Assembly (NCBI GenBank): GCA_024692905.1
Contig: JAILLY010000083.1
Location: 1 to 64,000 of the forward strand
Reading direction: 5' to 3'
DNA from: Lachnospiraceae bacterium
Lineage (GTDB): Bacteria > Bacillota > Clostridia > Lachnospirales > Lachnospiraceae
DNA: 64,000 nucleotides
Position 1 is the first letter of the stretch. Each line of letters begins with the position of its first letter. Shown piece after piece: positions 16,110-26,541 of this stretch. The notes under the pieces were generated by a model, which was given only the letters and a program-made list of their open reading frames with translations, had not been told where the DNA came from and searched no databases. Position numbers and translations under genes: made by a program.

Positions 16110-17543
16110 TCATGCCAGATCCGGTACCCTGCTTATGATCTCCCTGTTTATCCTGTACAGGAAATAACAGGTGACGATAAAGGACATAAGCTCCGCGATC
16201 GGGAAACACCACCAGATCAGGGCAAGTCCTCCTATCCTTGCAAGTATATAGGCCGCAGGGATGAGCACAACAAGCTGTCTGGCGACCGATACGATAAGGG
16301 AATATACTCCGTTGCCGAGAGCCTGGAATACGGTTCCTCCCACGATACAGAACCACGCAATAAGATAATGGAACGCAATGATCTTAAGCGCCGGTACACC
16401 GTAGGTAAGAAGGGACGGGTCACCCGTATTGAATATGAGAAGCAGCTTATCGGGTATCACTTCAAACAGGATAAAACCTATCGCAACAAATCCCAAAGCA
16501 TACGCCATGGCAACCTTTATCGCCCTGATCATGCGGCTTCTCTTCTGCGCGCCGTAATTATACGCAAGTATGGGGATAAGGCCGTTATTAAGTCCGAAGA
16601 CAGGCATAAAGAACAGGCTCTGGAGCTTGAAATATACAGTGAACACGGCTACTGCAGCCGAGTTCAGCGAAACCAGTATCCTGTTCATGCAGTATGTCAT
16701 CACGGAACCTATGCACATCATGATTATGGAAGGAACACCGACGGAATAGATCCTGCCGATGGTACGCATATCGGGCTTAAAGCCCTTAAAGCTTATCTCA
16801 ACTTCCGGATTCTTCTTAAGGTTTATTATAAATGCGAAAAGAGCCGCTGCTATCTGGCCCGTGACCGTTGCAACGGCAGCACCCGCAACCTTCATCTCGG
16901 GGAAGCCGAAAAGGCCGAATATGAGTATCGGATCCAGGATGATATTTATGATGGCACCCGTCATCTGGGTGATCATGGAATAAAACGACCGGCCGGTTGC
17001 CTGAAGCAGGCGTTCGAAGATAAACTGCATATAGATCCCGAAAGAAAACATGCAGACAATGGAAAGATACGCCGTTCCGTATTCAAGAGTCAGACCTTCC
17101 CCGCCCTGTGAACGTATCAGTGTACCGGCAAAGAAACGGCCTATTATAAAAAAGACCGCGGCGCAGACGATCGATACGAATATGCCGTTATTGGCCGCCT
17201 TTTTGACTGTTGCGGGATCCTTCTCACCGAGTGCCTTGCTTAACATCGCGTTAACGCCGACGCCGGTTCCCGATCCGAACGCTATGAGCAGCGTCTGAAA
17301 AGGGAATGCCATACCCACGGCTACCAGAGCCGCCGTGCCGGCAGAACCCGCGGCGGAATCATCGGATATCCTTGCAACGAAATAACTGTCGACGATATTA
17401 TAAAATGCCTGCACAAGCATCGACAGTATCATCGGCAGTCCTATATTTATGATAAGCCTGTTGACGGGCATCGTACCCATCTTGTTCTCGGCAGGCTTAT
17501 CCTTCGTTATCTCTTCTTCGTCAAACGTTTCCTTATCACTCAT
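16110..17543 (-). CDS. MATE-family multidrug/metabolite efflux pump
   Basis: A 477-residue polytopic membrane protein of the MATE family (about 12 helices), with the typical N-terminal block INIGLPMILSMLVQAFYNIVDSYFV and the second-half repeat PSIIMMCIGSVMTYCMN. The first 28 residues are charged and cytoplasmic. The start is two bases after the preceding stop (TGATAATG). It is the last gene of the apparent uronate operon. Export of a drug, or of a toxic intermediate or sugar acid, cannot be told apart from sequence. Confidence 0.88.
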   Translation of the reverse strand: MSDKETFDEEEITKDKPAENKMGTMPVNRLIINIGLPMILSMLVQAFYNIVDSYFVARISDDSAAGSAGTAALVAVGMAFPFQTLLIAFGSGTGVGVNAMLSKALGEKDPATVKKAANNGIFVSIVCAAVFFIIGRFFAGTLIRSQGGEGLTLEYGTAYLSIVCMFSFGIYMQFIFERLLQATGRSFYSMITQMTGAIINIILDPILIFGLFGFPEMKVAGAAVATVTGQIAAALFAFIINLKKNPEVEISFKGFKPDMRTIGRIYSVGVPSIIMMCIGSVMTYCMNRILVSLNSAAVAVFTVYFKLQSLFFMPVFGLNNGLIPILAYNYGAQKRSRMIRAIKVAMAYALGFVAIGFILFEVIPDKLLLIFNTGDPSLLTYGVPALKIIAFHYLIAWFCIVGGTVFQALGNGVYSLIVSVARQLVVLIPAAYILARIGGLALIWWCFPIAELMSFIVTCYFLYRINREIISRVPDLA

Positions 17544-17545
17544 TA

Positions 17546-18184
17546 TCAGTCAAGCCGTGCCCTGATAGTCATATCCACACGGTCCTTCTTCACTCCTACT
17601 GTCACGTCATCGGCAAGACTTGCGACGATCGATTCTTCAAGTTCATCCCAGGCTTCCTTTGCGACATCATCATTTCCCGCGGCATCTTCAAGCTTTGACT
17701 TGTAATTGCTAAGAGACCAAACGAACTGGGGATTGTTTACCGAAAGTTCGCCCGGAACACCGAAGCCCATGGCCGCATAATCAAGATATCCGTTTCCGAA
17801 TTTCTGCTGAAGCTTCATGACGTCATTATAATCAAGCAACCCGTTCTCAATGATCTCTCCGACCTTCCCCATAAGGCCCCTGACGGAAGCATTCTTTCCG
17901 GATGTCGACACGGACAGCAGGCTGTCCTTCTTCTCCCTGCTCATCCTGGTATTAGCGGTAAGCCTTACCTTATACTCCCCGTCGGCATGCTCAAGCCGGA
18001 AAATGGCTTCAAAATCACCCGTCATCGCCCTGACCATCCCTATGGTCTCCTCGGCAAGAAGCCGAAGGTGCATCGCTTTCCTGCCCTCAAGGCCCTGCTG
18101 CTTTATAAACTCATCGGTAAGCTCAAGCGCCTGTGCGGCAGCTGCTTCATCATTGCTTATGCATAAGTCTCTGGTCGTCTCCAT
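17546..18184 (-). CDS. Unknown protein, possible degenerate GHKL/anti-sigma ATPase fold
   Basis: A 212-residue soluble protein with no confident family. Residues 15-60 (ALELTDEFIKQQGLEGRK, then LRLLAEETIGMVRAM) resemble the helix carrying the N box in RsbW/SpoIIAB-like ATP-binding proteins, but clear G1/G2 glycine boxes are missing. The C-terminal half is acidic and helical. It is coupled to the MATE gene by a two-base gap and lies 19 bases after GH115, so it is the penultimate gene of the uronate operon. Its role is unknown. Confidence 0.65.
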   Translation of the reverse strand: METTRDLCISNDEAAAAQALELTDEFIKQQGLEGRKAMHLRLLAEETIGMVRAMTGDFEAIFRLEHADGEYKVRLTANTRMSREKKDSLLSVSTSGKNASVRGLMGKVGEIIENGLLDYNDVMKLQQKFGNGYLDYAAMGFGVPGELSVNNPQFVWSLSNYKSKLEDAAGNDDVAKEAWDELEESIVASLADDVTVGVKKDRVDMTIRARLD

Positions 18185-18203
18185 AGTCTTCTCCTGTGTA
18201 TTA

Positions 18204-21167
18204 TTATACTTCCTGTTCCTTCGCCGTTATACGGTAGGTCTCCTTCGGACCGAGATACGATCCGGATAAGTCCGTTCCTACCACGGCGATCACGATCTTC
18301 TCAAGCACAAATCCGGGTGTAACGGCAAATATCCTGAGCGTGTTCATTCCCTTGGCAAGGATCACCCTCACGCGGCTCACCCTGATATTTTCAAGTACAC
18401 CGTTCCCCCACAGGTCGTTATCGTCACCGACCTTAAATCCGTCGGGGATCGTATTCTTTATCTCTGTCTCCCCGTCCCATTCAGGGTCTCCGGCCCTGTC
18501 GCCCGGCTCCGTGGATATCCCGAAGAGTATCTTTCCTTCTGCCGAGACCGGATTGGAAGGTGATGTGTAAAGATATACTTCATATTCGTCTTCCTTATCC
18601 GTCCAGATCCTGTAATCAATACCCGGCGCATCATCACCGGGTTTAAAATATCCAGTGACCGGAAAAGCCTTCATAGCCGACAGAGTACGTCCGTGACCGG
18701 GAAGTTCAACGAACCGGCCGTGATCCGTATCGTTTACGGCCGCATAATGAGCCGCTTCGATGGAAACATATCCCATGCCGCATCCACCGGCCGAAAAGAT
18801 ATAGGTGTCCGCAGGCAGACCGGAATGATCCTTCGTATCGACGGATACATCTATCTCGGTATCCCCGTATTCACCATGTATCCTTATAACGGTATTATTG
18901 TCACCGTTTATGGCCGTCCTGTCAAGTTTAACATATATATGCTCATACATTCCCGCGTGGCATATTCCCTTATTTCCGCCTCCGAATGAAAGCCATGGTG
19001 CATCGCATATTATCTCATATGAGGCATCCTCCCTGCCGGCGGCATATAAGGTGATCCTTGCACTGTCACGGGAAGGATCGGTAAAATCATCAAGCTTAAG
19101 CCTCTTTCCGGTCCATGGCCCGCCCTCTGTGTGCAGGTTCGTACCGGGTATGGTAACTATGAGCCTTGCCTTATTTGCAGGCTCGACATCATACAGCAAC
19201 GGGAAAAGGCACTCCTCTTCATTCCAGTGTCTGAATCCCACATGCTCTGATAAACCCATTCCGTACCATTTGCCGTCCTTAAGTTCATGCAGCTTACCGG
19301 TAAGTGCCCTGTCAAGCTTCAAACGGTTCCTTGCCTCCATGGCAAGCTTTTGAGCAAAGCCCGCACCGATACCGGCAAGATAATGATTCTCGGTCACGGC
19401 AAGCCACATGCGCATGAGATTAAGAGTTGCTATGAGCGGATAACCTACAAGTTCAAAGAAAACAAATGAAGATCCTTCATCGAAACGGGTACTCACTTCA
19501 TCCGTAAGTTCCATAAGCTCATTTATCCTAAACGACAGGTCTTCAAGTTCACCGAAGGCTGTCGCATCAAATACCCGGTCGTTCATGGCTTCGGGACGCC
19601 TCAGGGATGATATCCTCGTATACTCCTTAAGAAGCCGGGCGATGATCTGCCTGTCCGGCAAGCTCACGGAATTCCCGAACTGGCGCTCTACGAAAGCGGC
19701 GTTAAATTCATCGACACTGTTTAAGTTGCCGATCCCCCACTTATCATAATCATAAGCAAGTTCCATAAAGTACGATAAAGGGTACTCATTTGTAAATATG
19801 TCACCGACGTTTACGATCCACAGCTCCCTTATACCGAATTCATATGCGGTGGTCATCTGCTCCCATACCTTCGGAAGATAGGTGCTGTTAACCCATTCAT
19901 ACGAGACGGGCCATCCATGGTAGTCGAAATGATAATACATCCCGTAACCGCCCCTGTGTCCCCTCATATGTTCATCCGGGAGCGTCCTTAAATTCCCGAA
20001 GTTATCATCGCAGAGCATGAGAGTCACACCCTCGAGCTCGGGATCGTCCATAAGTCCCTTCGTGTCCTCGTCACCGTAGAAGAAGGGTTCGACCTCCTTA
20101 TACAGCGCAAGCATCCTCGGGACCTTATCAAGATCTTTATTGACGTTCTCACGGATCAGGGAATTCTGTGTCCTTAACACGTCGCGAAGAAGATCGATAT
20201 TGTCCGAAAGCGTTGCCTCCTTACCAAGAAGGATGGAATCAAACTCCCCGCGCATGCCTACGGTGATAACGTTTTCAAACTTTCCGGAGCGCTTAAGCCC
20301 GTCTTCCCAGAATCGTATTATGCCCTCTCTGTTGGACTTAAAATCCCAGGCATCACCGTATACCGACTCAGGTCCCCTCAAATGCTTATATTCCTCGCCC
20401 TGTCTTAAGCACGGTTCGTGATGGGACATCCCCATGATCACACCAAGCTCATCGGCAAGTTCGGCATTCTTAAGTCCGGGGCCGTCTTCCGGAAATACAG
20501 CGCTCCACATCGCAGGCCACAGATAATTGCCCTTAAGCCTTAAGAGAAGTTCAAATACATGCTCATACATAGCGGCGTTGAAACCGCCGAAATTCTTTCC
20601 GGCCCAATTGCCGAAAGCGGGCCACTCATCATTTATAAAGAAGCCCCTGTATCTTACGGAGGGTTCCTTTGAAGTAAAGCCGTCTTCTTCGCTTATGACA
20701 AATGTATCCCGTTTATCGGGCATAACGTCGCACCAGTCAACGAGAGGGGAAACCCCGAGGAGCTCGGAAAGATGAAAAAGGCCGTAGATCGTACCGCGCT
20801 TATCAGACCCTGCTATCACAAGAGCAGTGCACTCTCCCTTGGCGGGTACGCTTACGACCCTGAACGTATATACTTCACGCCTGCCTCTTATCCCGTCAAG
20901 GCTTATAAGCTTCTTTTCTTCAAGTTCGGAAAGCAGGTGACTCTTCCCTGCCGTACCGAATATGACAGGATACACAGCCTGACCGGCAGCATCTTCAAGC
21001 CCGGCATCCTGCTTAACCGTCACGGCTTGCGGCAAGACGTCAAAGACGAGAGAGAGATCCTTTCTGACTTTATCTGCGATCCTCTTAACGCCGACTAAGG
21101 CTTCCTCCTCATACAGGAAGGAAACCTTAGCGGATGAAACATTATTCCTATTTAAAACAAATTCCAT
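18204..21167 (-). CDS. GH115 alpha-1,2-glucuronidase
   Basis: Releases (4-O-methyl-)glucuronic acid from glucuronoxylan or its oligosaccharides. The 987-residue length fits family GH115. Recognisable blocks are YGLFHLSELLGVSPLVDW, EPSVRYRGFFINDEWPA, LLLRLKGNYLWPAMW and GVIMGMSHHEPCLR. There is no signal peptide (MEFVLNRNNVSS start), so it should act in the cytoplasm on imported aldouronic oligosaccharides. It lies 18 bases after kdgK in the uronate operon and would supply glucuronate directly to UxaC. The C-terminal 250 residues are beta-rich accessory domains usual in the family. Confidence 0.92.
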   Translation of the reverse strand: MEFVLNRNNVSSAKVSFLYEEEALVGVKRIADKVRKDLSLVFDVLPQAVTVKQDAGLEDAAGQAVYPVIFGTAGKSHLLSELEEKKLISLDGIRGRREVYTFRVVSVPAKGECTALVIAGSDKRGTIYGLFHLSELLGVSPLVDWCDVMPDKRDTFVISEEDGFTSKEPSVRYRGFFINDEWPAFGNWAGKNFGGFNAAMYEHVFELLLRLKGNYLWPAMWSAVFPEDGPGLKNAELADELGVIMGMSHHEPCLRQGEEYKHLRGPESVYGDAWDFKSNREGIIRFWEDGLKRSGKFENVITVGMRGEFDSILLGKEATLSDNIDLLRDVLRTQNSLIRENVNKDLDKVPRMLALYKEVEPFFYGDEDTKGLMDDPELEGVTLMLCDDNFGNLRTLPDEHMRGHRGGYGMYYHFDYHGWPVSYEWVNSTYLPKVWEQMTTAYEFGIRELWIVNVGDIFTNEYPLSYFMELAYDYDKWGIGNLNSVDEFNAAFVERQFGNSVSLPDRQIIARLLKEYTRISSLRRPEAMNDRVFDATAFGELEDLSFRINELMELTDEVSTRFDEGSSFVFFELVGYPLIATLNLMRMWLAVTENHYLAGIGAGFAQKLAMEARNRLKLDRALTGKLHELKDGKWYGMGLSEHVGFRHWNEEECLFPLLYDVEPANKARLIVTIPGTNLHTEGGPWTGKRLKLDDFTDPSRDSARITLYAAGREDASYEIICDAPWLSFGGGNKGICHAGMYEHIYVKLDRTAINGDNNTVIRIHGEYGDTEIDVSVDTKDHSGLPADTYIFSAGGCGMGYVSIEAAHYAAVNDTDHGRFVELPGHGRTLSAMKAFPVTGYFKPGDDAPGIDYRIWTDKEDEYEVYLYTSPSNPVSAEGKILFGISTEPGDRAGDPEWDGETEIKNTIPDGFKVGDDNDLWGNGVLENIRVSRVRVILAKGMNTLRIFAVTPGFVLEKIVIAVVGTDLSGSYLGPKETYRITAKEQEV

Positions 21168-21185
21168 AAAACGGCTCCTGGTATC

Positions 21186-22211
21186 TTATCTCTGGACACG
21201 TCCGGAAGCATCACCGCCCGCAAGCTTTAATACCTCGTCGACGGTGACCATATTGTAATCACCCTCGATCGAATGCTTAAGGCAGCTTGCCGCCACTGCA
21301 TACTCTATTGTATCCTGTCCTTTGAAATCATTCAAGCATGCATATATAAGTCCGCCGCCGAAGGAGTCGCCGCCGCCTACACGGTCAACTATCCTTACGG
21401 AATACTGCTTGCTCAGATAATATTCGGATCCGTCATAAAGCAATCCCTGCCATAAGTTGTCGCTTGCCGAAAGAGATGTACGAAGCGTCATCGCAACCTT
21501 CTTGAATCCGAACTTCTCAACCAGCTGTCTTGCAACATCCTTATAACCTTCGCTGTTTATCTTACCGCCGGTTATATCGGTATCGGAAGCGCATATCCCG
21601 AAAACATCCTTGGCATCTTCTTCATTTGAGATGCAGACATCCACGTACTTGCAGATCTCCGACATCGTCTTTCCGGCCTCTTCCCTGGTCCAGAGCTTGT
21701 TCCTGTAATTTAAGTCGCAGCTCACCGTGATGCCCTTTTCCCTTGCCTTTTTGCATGCCTCAAGGCAGATACCCGCAAGGTTCTTTGAAAGAGCGGGAGT
21801 GATACCGGTAAAGTGGAACCAGTCAGCTCCTTCAAATATCTTATCCCAGTCAAAATCAGACGGCTCGGCTTCGGCTATGGCCGAACCCGCACGGTCGTAG
21901 ATGACCTTGCTCGGACGCTGGCTTGCGCCCTTCTCAACGAAATAAATACCTACCCTGCTGCCGCCGCGGACTATAAGCGAAGTATCAACTCCGAACTTCC
22001 TGAGCGAATTGACTGCAGCCTGTCCTATCTCGTGCTTGGGAAACTTGGTGACATAGGCAGCGTCTATACCGTAATTTGCGAGCGATACCGCCACGTTTGC
22101 CTCACCGCCTCCGTAGGTTGCCATATATTTCTCTGCCTGAACGAACCTGTAATATCCTTCAGGTGCAAGCCTTAACATCAGTTCTCCGAATGTAATGACT
22201 CTTTTACTCAT
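21186..22211 (-). CDS. kdgK: 2-keto-3-deoxygluconate kinase
   Basis: PfkB/ribokinase-family enzyme that phosphorylates KDG to KDPG, the step after UxuA and UxaA. The 341-residue protein starts VITFGELMLRLAPEG, has the GGGEANVAVSLANYG substrate region and the RVGGGDSFGGGLIYA anion hole with the catalytic Asp. It is followed in the operon by GH115 and preceded by uxuB with a 13-base gap. Confidence 0.93.
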   Translation of the reverse strand: MSKRVITFGELMLRLAPEGYYRFVQAEKYMATYGGGEANVAVSLANYGIDAAYVTKFPKHEIGQAAVNSLRKFGVDTSLIVRGGSRVGIYFVEKGASQRPSKVIYDRAGSAIAEAEPSDFDWDKIFEGADWFHFTGITPALSKNLAGICLEACKKAREKGITVSCDLNYRNKLWTREEAGKTMSEICKYVDVCISNEEDAKDVFGICASDTDITGGKINSEGYKDVARQLVEKFGFKKVAMTLRTSLSASDNLWQGLLYDGSEYYLSKQYSVRIVDRVGGGDSFGGGLIYACLNDFKGQDTIEYAVAASCLKHSIEGDYNMVTVDEVLKLAGGDASGRVQR

Positions 22212-22224
22212 TTTTACCCTCCCT

Positions 22225-23841
22225 TTATTTATTCGTTACGGTTTCGTGCAATACCTTCCTTACCATGCCGGGGCCTTCGTTCATCCTGTTGAACAGCCCG
22301 GTTATTATCTGTGCAAGCCCTGCCTCATAAAGGTCTACCGCAAATATGTCCTTCCTTGAAAGCACAGGCTTAAGTGACTCTGCGTCAGCTGCCTTATAAC
22401 CCCTGAATGCGGCCATGATTCCGGTAAGTTCAGAAAGCAGCGGATCGGGGCTTAAGTCAAACTCATTACCCTCATCGTTTATACCGGTCAGGTATCTTAA
22501 ATATCCGGCAAGCACTACGGGGATATAATGAAGCCCTGAAACATCTTCGCCCTTGGCCATATATGCCTTTAAGGTCTCGCCGAAACGGATGGGAAGCTTC
22601 TGCGAGGTGTCGCATGCTATCCTCTGGGGCGTATCGGGCATGAACGGATTGACAAGACGTTTGTTGAGTACCTCGTCAATGAAAGTTGCGGGCTTGATGA
22701 TACCGGGATCTATCACAACCGGCATGCCTTCCTTATAACCCATTTCCCTTACGAAGGATGAAAGATCCTCATCCTTCATCTCCTTCCATATAGTATCATA
22801 GGAAAGAAGACATCCGAATACAGCCAGTGCGGTATGGAGCGGGTTCAAGCAGGTGCAGACCTTCATCTTCTCAACCTTATCAACCGTCTCCCTGTCGGTG
22901 AAATATACACCGCCCTTATCAAAAGGAGGCCTTCCGTTAGGGAACTTGTCTTCAACTACAAGGTACTGGGTCTCCTCCGCGTTAACGAAGGCTGCCGTGT
23001 AGGTATTCTTATCGGTGATGATTATATCCGTATCCTCAAAGCCGTCCTTCTTAAGCATTTCAACAACATTGCCGTCAGGCCTCGGGGTTATCTTGTCTAT
23101 CATGCTCAGAGGGAAGGATACCTTGCTCTCATCCTTAAGATAACTTATGAACCCTTCATCCACAAGCCCCTGTTCCAACCACTTCTCGGCATAGGCAAAT
23201 ACAGCTGCCTTGAGCTTATCGCCGTTGTGTGAGCAGTTATCCATGCTCGCCATGGCAACGGGATATCCGCCCGCCTTATATCTTTCATTGAGAAGATAAG
23301 CGATCTTACCCATGAGATGCTTGGGCGGGAAGCATTTGTTGTCATAATCATCCTTAACGACTCCGGCAAGCGAACCGTCGGGACCGTTTAAGGAATAACC
23401 CTTTTCGGTGATCGTAAAGCTTACCATCTGAAGTGACTGAGCCGTGAATATCTCCTTAAGCCTTGCAAAGTCATTCTCCCTGGAAAAATCAGCAGTCAGG
23501 GATTCCGTTACGGAACCGACCACCTTCTTTTCGATGCTTCCGTCACTCTTAAGAGTAACAAGAAGGCTTAAGTCATCAAAGGGCTTGTATGCCTTTGATA
23601 TGATATCGTAATCAAATCCTTCAACCGCAATGACACCCTTGTCATACATGCTTGAGTTGAGCAGTGAATCGATCACTGCGGCAGGGAATGCGCGGAAGAT
23701 ATTACCGGTCCCGAAATGAACCCAGACAGGCTCATTCGCCGTTGATGCACGAACCTCGTCGCGGTCATATGCCGGGAGCTTATATCCTTTATCCGCAAAT
23801 TCCTTTCTGATCTCTTCATTATTTATCTGTACCAGTTTCAT
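22225..23841 (-). CDS. uxuB: Fructuronate reductase (mannonate oxidoreductase)
   Basis: NAD-dependent long-chain polyol dehydrogenase that reduces D-fructuronate to D-mannonate. The 538-residue product has VHFGTGNIFRAFPAAVID near residue 40, the conserved MASMDNCSHNGDKL segment and a KVCTCLNPLHTALAVFG active-site region. It is distinct from the UxaB paralogue in the same operon (495 residues). The pairing with uxuA next door fixes the assignment. Confidence 0.92.
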   Translation of the reverse strand: MKLVQINNEEIRKEFADKGYKLPAYDRDEVRASTANEPVWVHFGTGNIFRAFPAAVIDSLLNSSMYDKGVIAVEGFDYDIISKAYKPFDDLSLLVTLKSDGSIEKKVVGSVTESLTADFSRENDFARLKEIFTAQSLQMVSFTITEKGYSLNGPDGSLAGVVKDDYDNKCFPPKHLMGKIAYLLNERYKAGGYPVAMASMDNCSHNGDKLKAAVFAYAEKWLEQGLVDEGFISYLKDESKVSFPLSMIDKITPRPDGNVVEMLKKDGFEDTDIIITDKNTYTAAFVNAEETQYLVVEDKFPNGRPPFDKGGVYFTDRETVDKVEKMKVCTCLNPLHTALAVFGCLLSYDTIWKEMKDEDLSSFVREMGYKEGMPVVIDPGIIKPATFIDEVLNKRLVNPFMPDTPQRIACDTSQKLPIRFGETLKAYMAKGEDVSGLHYIPVVLAGYLRYLTGINDEGNEFDLSPDPLLSELTGIMAAFRGYKAADAESLKPVLSRKDIFAVDLYEAGLAQIITGLFNRMNEGPGMVRKVLHETVTNK

Positions 23842-23879
23842 ACCGTTCCTCCTTAATTTCTTCTTACGGGCATGACAGG

Positions 23880-24947
23880 TTATTTAGCGCTCTTTTCGAT
23901 AGCTTCCCAGAGGCCGTTTAAATAGGTCGCACCAAGCGCCCTGTCGTAGAGTCCGTAACCGGGCATGGCAACCTCATCCCATATCATCCTTCCGTGGTCC
24001 GGACGGACAGGGCCGTCGAAGCCGATGTCATACAGAGCCTTCATGATCTCATAGAGGTCAAAGTCACCGTCACGCGATAAATGTGCTGCTTCTTCGAAAT
24101 CGTCATCGGAATTGAACTTTAAGTTTCTTACATGTGCAAAATGGATCCTTCCCTTAAGCGCTCTTATCATACCCGGAAGATCGTTCTCCCTGTTTGTACC
24201 GTATGAACCCGAGCAGAAAGTCACGCCGTTATGGGGATCGTCCACCATCTTCATCATGCGCTGGATATTCGGAAGATTGATGATTATCCTCGGAAGACCG
24301 AATACAGACCATGCGGGATCGTCGGGATGGATCGCCATCTTGATATCATATTCATTGCATACAGGCATTATCCTCTCAAGGAAATATTTAAGGTTATCAA
24401 AAAGCTTCTCTTCGTCTACTTCCTTATAATCCTCAAAGAGCTGCTTGATAACGGCCATCCTCTCAGGTTCCCAGCCCGGAAGTATCGCTCCGTTCGCATC
24501 ATTCTTGATGGAATCAAACATGCTCTCGGGATCGAGCGCATCGATCGCTTTCTGGGAATATGCAAGTACGGTCGAACCGTCGGGACGCTTCCTAGCGAGC
24601 TCGGATCTGGTCCAGTCAAAGACCGGCATGAAGTTATAGCATACAAGATGTATATCTTCTTCACCGAGGTTCTTAAGAGTCTCGATATAATTATCAATAT
24701 ACTTATCCCGGTCGGGTGAACCGATCTTAATGGAATCATGTATATTGACGGATTCGATGCCCGATATGTGAAGACCCGATGCTTCAACTTCATCCTTTAG
24801 GGCACGTATCCTCTCACGGCTCCAGACTTCACCCGGTGTGGTGTCATAGAGCGTCGTGATAACTCCCGTAACTCCCGGAACCTGCCTTATCTGCTTAAGG
24901 CTTACCGTATCGAATCCGGTTCCGAACCATCTCATTGTCATTTCCAT
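23880..24947 (-). CDS. uxuA: Mannonate dehydratase
   Basis: Dehydrates D-mannonate to 2-keto-3-deoxygluconate; a TIM-barrel, metal-dependent enzyme. The 355-residue protein starts MEMTMRWFG and carries HPDDPAW, NGVTFCSGSYGTN, the metal-side HFAHVRN, and RPDHGRMIW. Start 24947 follows AGAGGAT with a 7-base spacer; the 26-codon extension is rejected. The 91-base gap to uxaA is the largest inside the catabolic block and holds only a weak imperfect hairpin. Confidence 0.95.
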   Translation of the reverse strand: MEMTMRWFGTGFDTVSLKQIRQVPGVTGVITTLYDTTPGEVWSRERIRALKDEVEASGLHISGIESVNIHDSIKIGSPDRDKYIDNYIETLKNLGEEDIHLVCYNFMPVFDWTRSELARKRPDGSTVLAYSQKAIDALDPESMFDSIKNDANGAILPGWEPERMAVIKQLFEDYKEVDEEKLFDNLKYFLERIMPVCNEYDIKMAIHPDDPAWSVFGLPRIIINLPNIQRMMKMVDDPHNGVTFCSGSYGTNRENDLPGMIRALKGRIHFAHVRNLKFNSDDDFEEAAHLSRDGDFDLYEIMKALYDIGFDGPVRPDHGRMIWDEVAMPGYGLYDRALGATYLNGLWEAIEKSAK

Positions 24948-25038
24948 CTCATCATCCTCTTTCTTTCTATGGGCATCAGTTTCTCCGAAGGCGGCGGAGG
25001 AAAAGTGCCTGTTAATAGTTTCCAAAAAACCGTATTTT

Positions 25039-26541
25039 CTAAAGAGTCACTCCATCCTTGAATATCGCGATATCCCTGTATCCGTTCAGTTCCTGTCTGG
25101 TACATTTGCCCGAAGCGGTCAGCATGACCTGCTCAAACAGCATATGCGCGACTTCATCTCCTGTCTTAGTGCCGTCTGCTATCGCTCCGGCATTTATATC
25201 GATCCACTTTTCTTTTCTGGCATAAAGATCACTGTTGCTTGATATCCTGATCGTCGGAACCGGCGTGCCAAGCGGAGTACCGCGTCCCGTTGTGAACAGG
25301 ATCATATGTACGCCGGCTGCGGCAAGTGCGGTCGTTGATACGATATCATTGCCCGGACCCGACAGCAGCGTAAGCCCGCGTGACCTGACCGCTTCCCCGT
25401 ACTTAAGGACATCGGTCACCACAGCTCTCCCGCCCTTCTGAACACATCCGCATGACTTGTCTTCGAGAGTGGTTATGCCTCCCGCCTTGTTTCCGGGACT
25501 CGGGTTTTCATATACCACCTGGCCGTGATCTATAAAATATTTCTTGAAATCATTTATCATACCGACTGCTTTATCAAATATCTCCCTGTCAGCGCAGCGG
25601 TTAAGGAGCATTTCTTCGGCTCCGAACATCTCGGGGACCTCCGTAAGTACGGCAGAGCCTCCCATGGAAGTGATCATATCCGTGATCCTTCCCGCGACAG
25701 GGTTGGCAGTTATGCCCGATAGGCCGTCAGAACCGCCGCATTTAAGTCCTATGACAAGTTCTCCGGCATCCCTCTCGGTTCGTTTGAAGGTTCCCGCGTA
25801 TTCACTGAGCTCCATAAGCAGCTGCCTGCCTTCGGCAAGCTCATCATCCAAGTTCTGGCATACGAGGAATTTAACCCTGTCCTCATCCCATTCCTTAAGC
25901 TCCTCCTTAAACATTTCCATGGTAAGGTTTTCACAGCCCAAAGAAAGGACCAGTACCCCTCCGGCATTGGGATGCCGTACAAGTGAGGTGAGTATCTTCT
26001 TAGTGGCGGCAAGGTCATCCGAAAGCTGCGAACAGCCGTATGGATGAGTGAAACAGTAAAGACCGTCCACGGAACCCCTTACAAGATCCTGATTACCGGC
26101 GGCAAGTCTTTGCGCCACGGAATTGACACAACCCACGGTGGGGATTATCCATATCTCATTACGTATCCCGGTCTTACCGTCCGGACGTTTGTATCCCATA
26201 AAGGTCCGTTTAGGGAGCACGGGCAGTTCATTAACGGAAGGTTCATATTTATAATCCCCCTCCCCTGAAAGTGCTGTCCTTGTATTATGTGTATGAACAT
26301 GGCTGCCGCATTTTACCGGAGAGGTTGCGATACCTATCCTTGTACCGTATTTTATGACGGGCCCGCCGGCCTCTATATCCTTTATCGCGATCTTATGGCC
26401 CCTTGCAACGTCGTCTGTCAGCGTTACGCAGCTACCGCCAATATCCGTCTTTTCGCCCCGTTTCATATCACGCAGCGCAACCGCCACGTTATCGAGGGGA
26501 TTGATAATCACAGCGTCCAAAACATTCCTCCGGATCTTCAC
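25039..26541 (-). CDS. uxaA: Altronate dehydratase
   Basis: Fe-dependent dehydratase that converts D-altronate to 2-keto-3-deoxygluconate. The 500-residue product has the N-terminal SAF-like domain (to about residue 90, with CGSHVHTHN) and the long C-terminal domain beginning GYKRPDGKTGIRNEIWI, with HPYGCSQL, LGCENLTM and LKCGGSDGLSGITANP. It overlaps uxaB by 4 bases. Confidence 0.94.
   Translation of the reverse strand: MKIRRNVLDAVIINPLDNVAVALRDMKRGEKTDIGGSCVTLTDDVARGHKIAIKDIEAGGPVIKYGTRIGIATSPVKCGSHVHTHNTRTALSGEGDYKYEPSVNELPVLPKRTFMGYKRPDGKTGIRNEIWIIPTVGCVNSVAQRLAAGNQDLVRGSVDGLYCFTHPYGCSQLSDDLAATKKILTSLVRHPNAGGVLVLSLGCENLTMEMFKEELKEWDEDRVKFLVCQNLDDELAEGRQLLMELSEYAGTFKRTERDAGELVIGLKCGGSDGLSGITANPVAGRITDMITSMGGSAVLTEVPEMFGAEEMLLNRCADREIFDKAVGMINDFKKYFIDHGQVVYENPSPGNKAGGITTLEDKSCGCVQKGGRAVVTDVLKYGEAVRSRGLTLLSGPGNDIVSTTALAAAGVHMILFTTGRGTPLGTPVPTIRISSNSDLYARKEKWIDINAGAIADGTKTGDEVAHMLFEQVMLTASGKCTRQELNGYRDIAIFKDGVTL

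Noticed and set aside
24948-25038. Possible promoter or attenuator between uxaA and uxuA
   Set aside because: Only an imperfect short hairpin and no convincing -35/-10 pair were seen.
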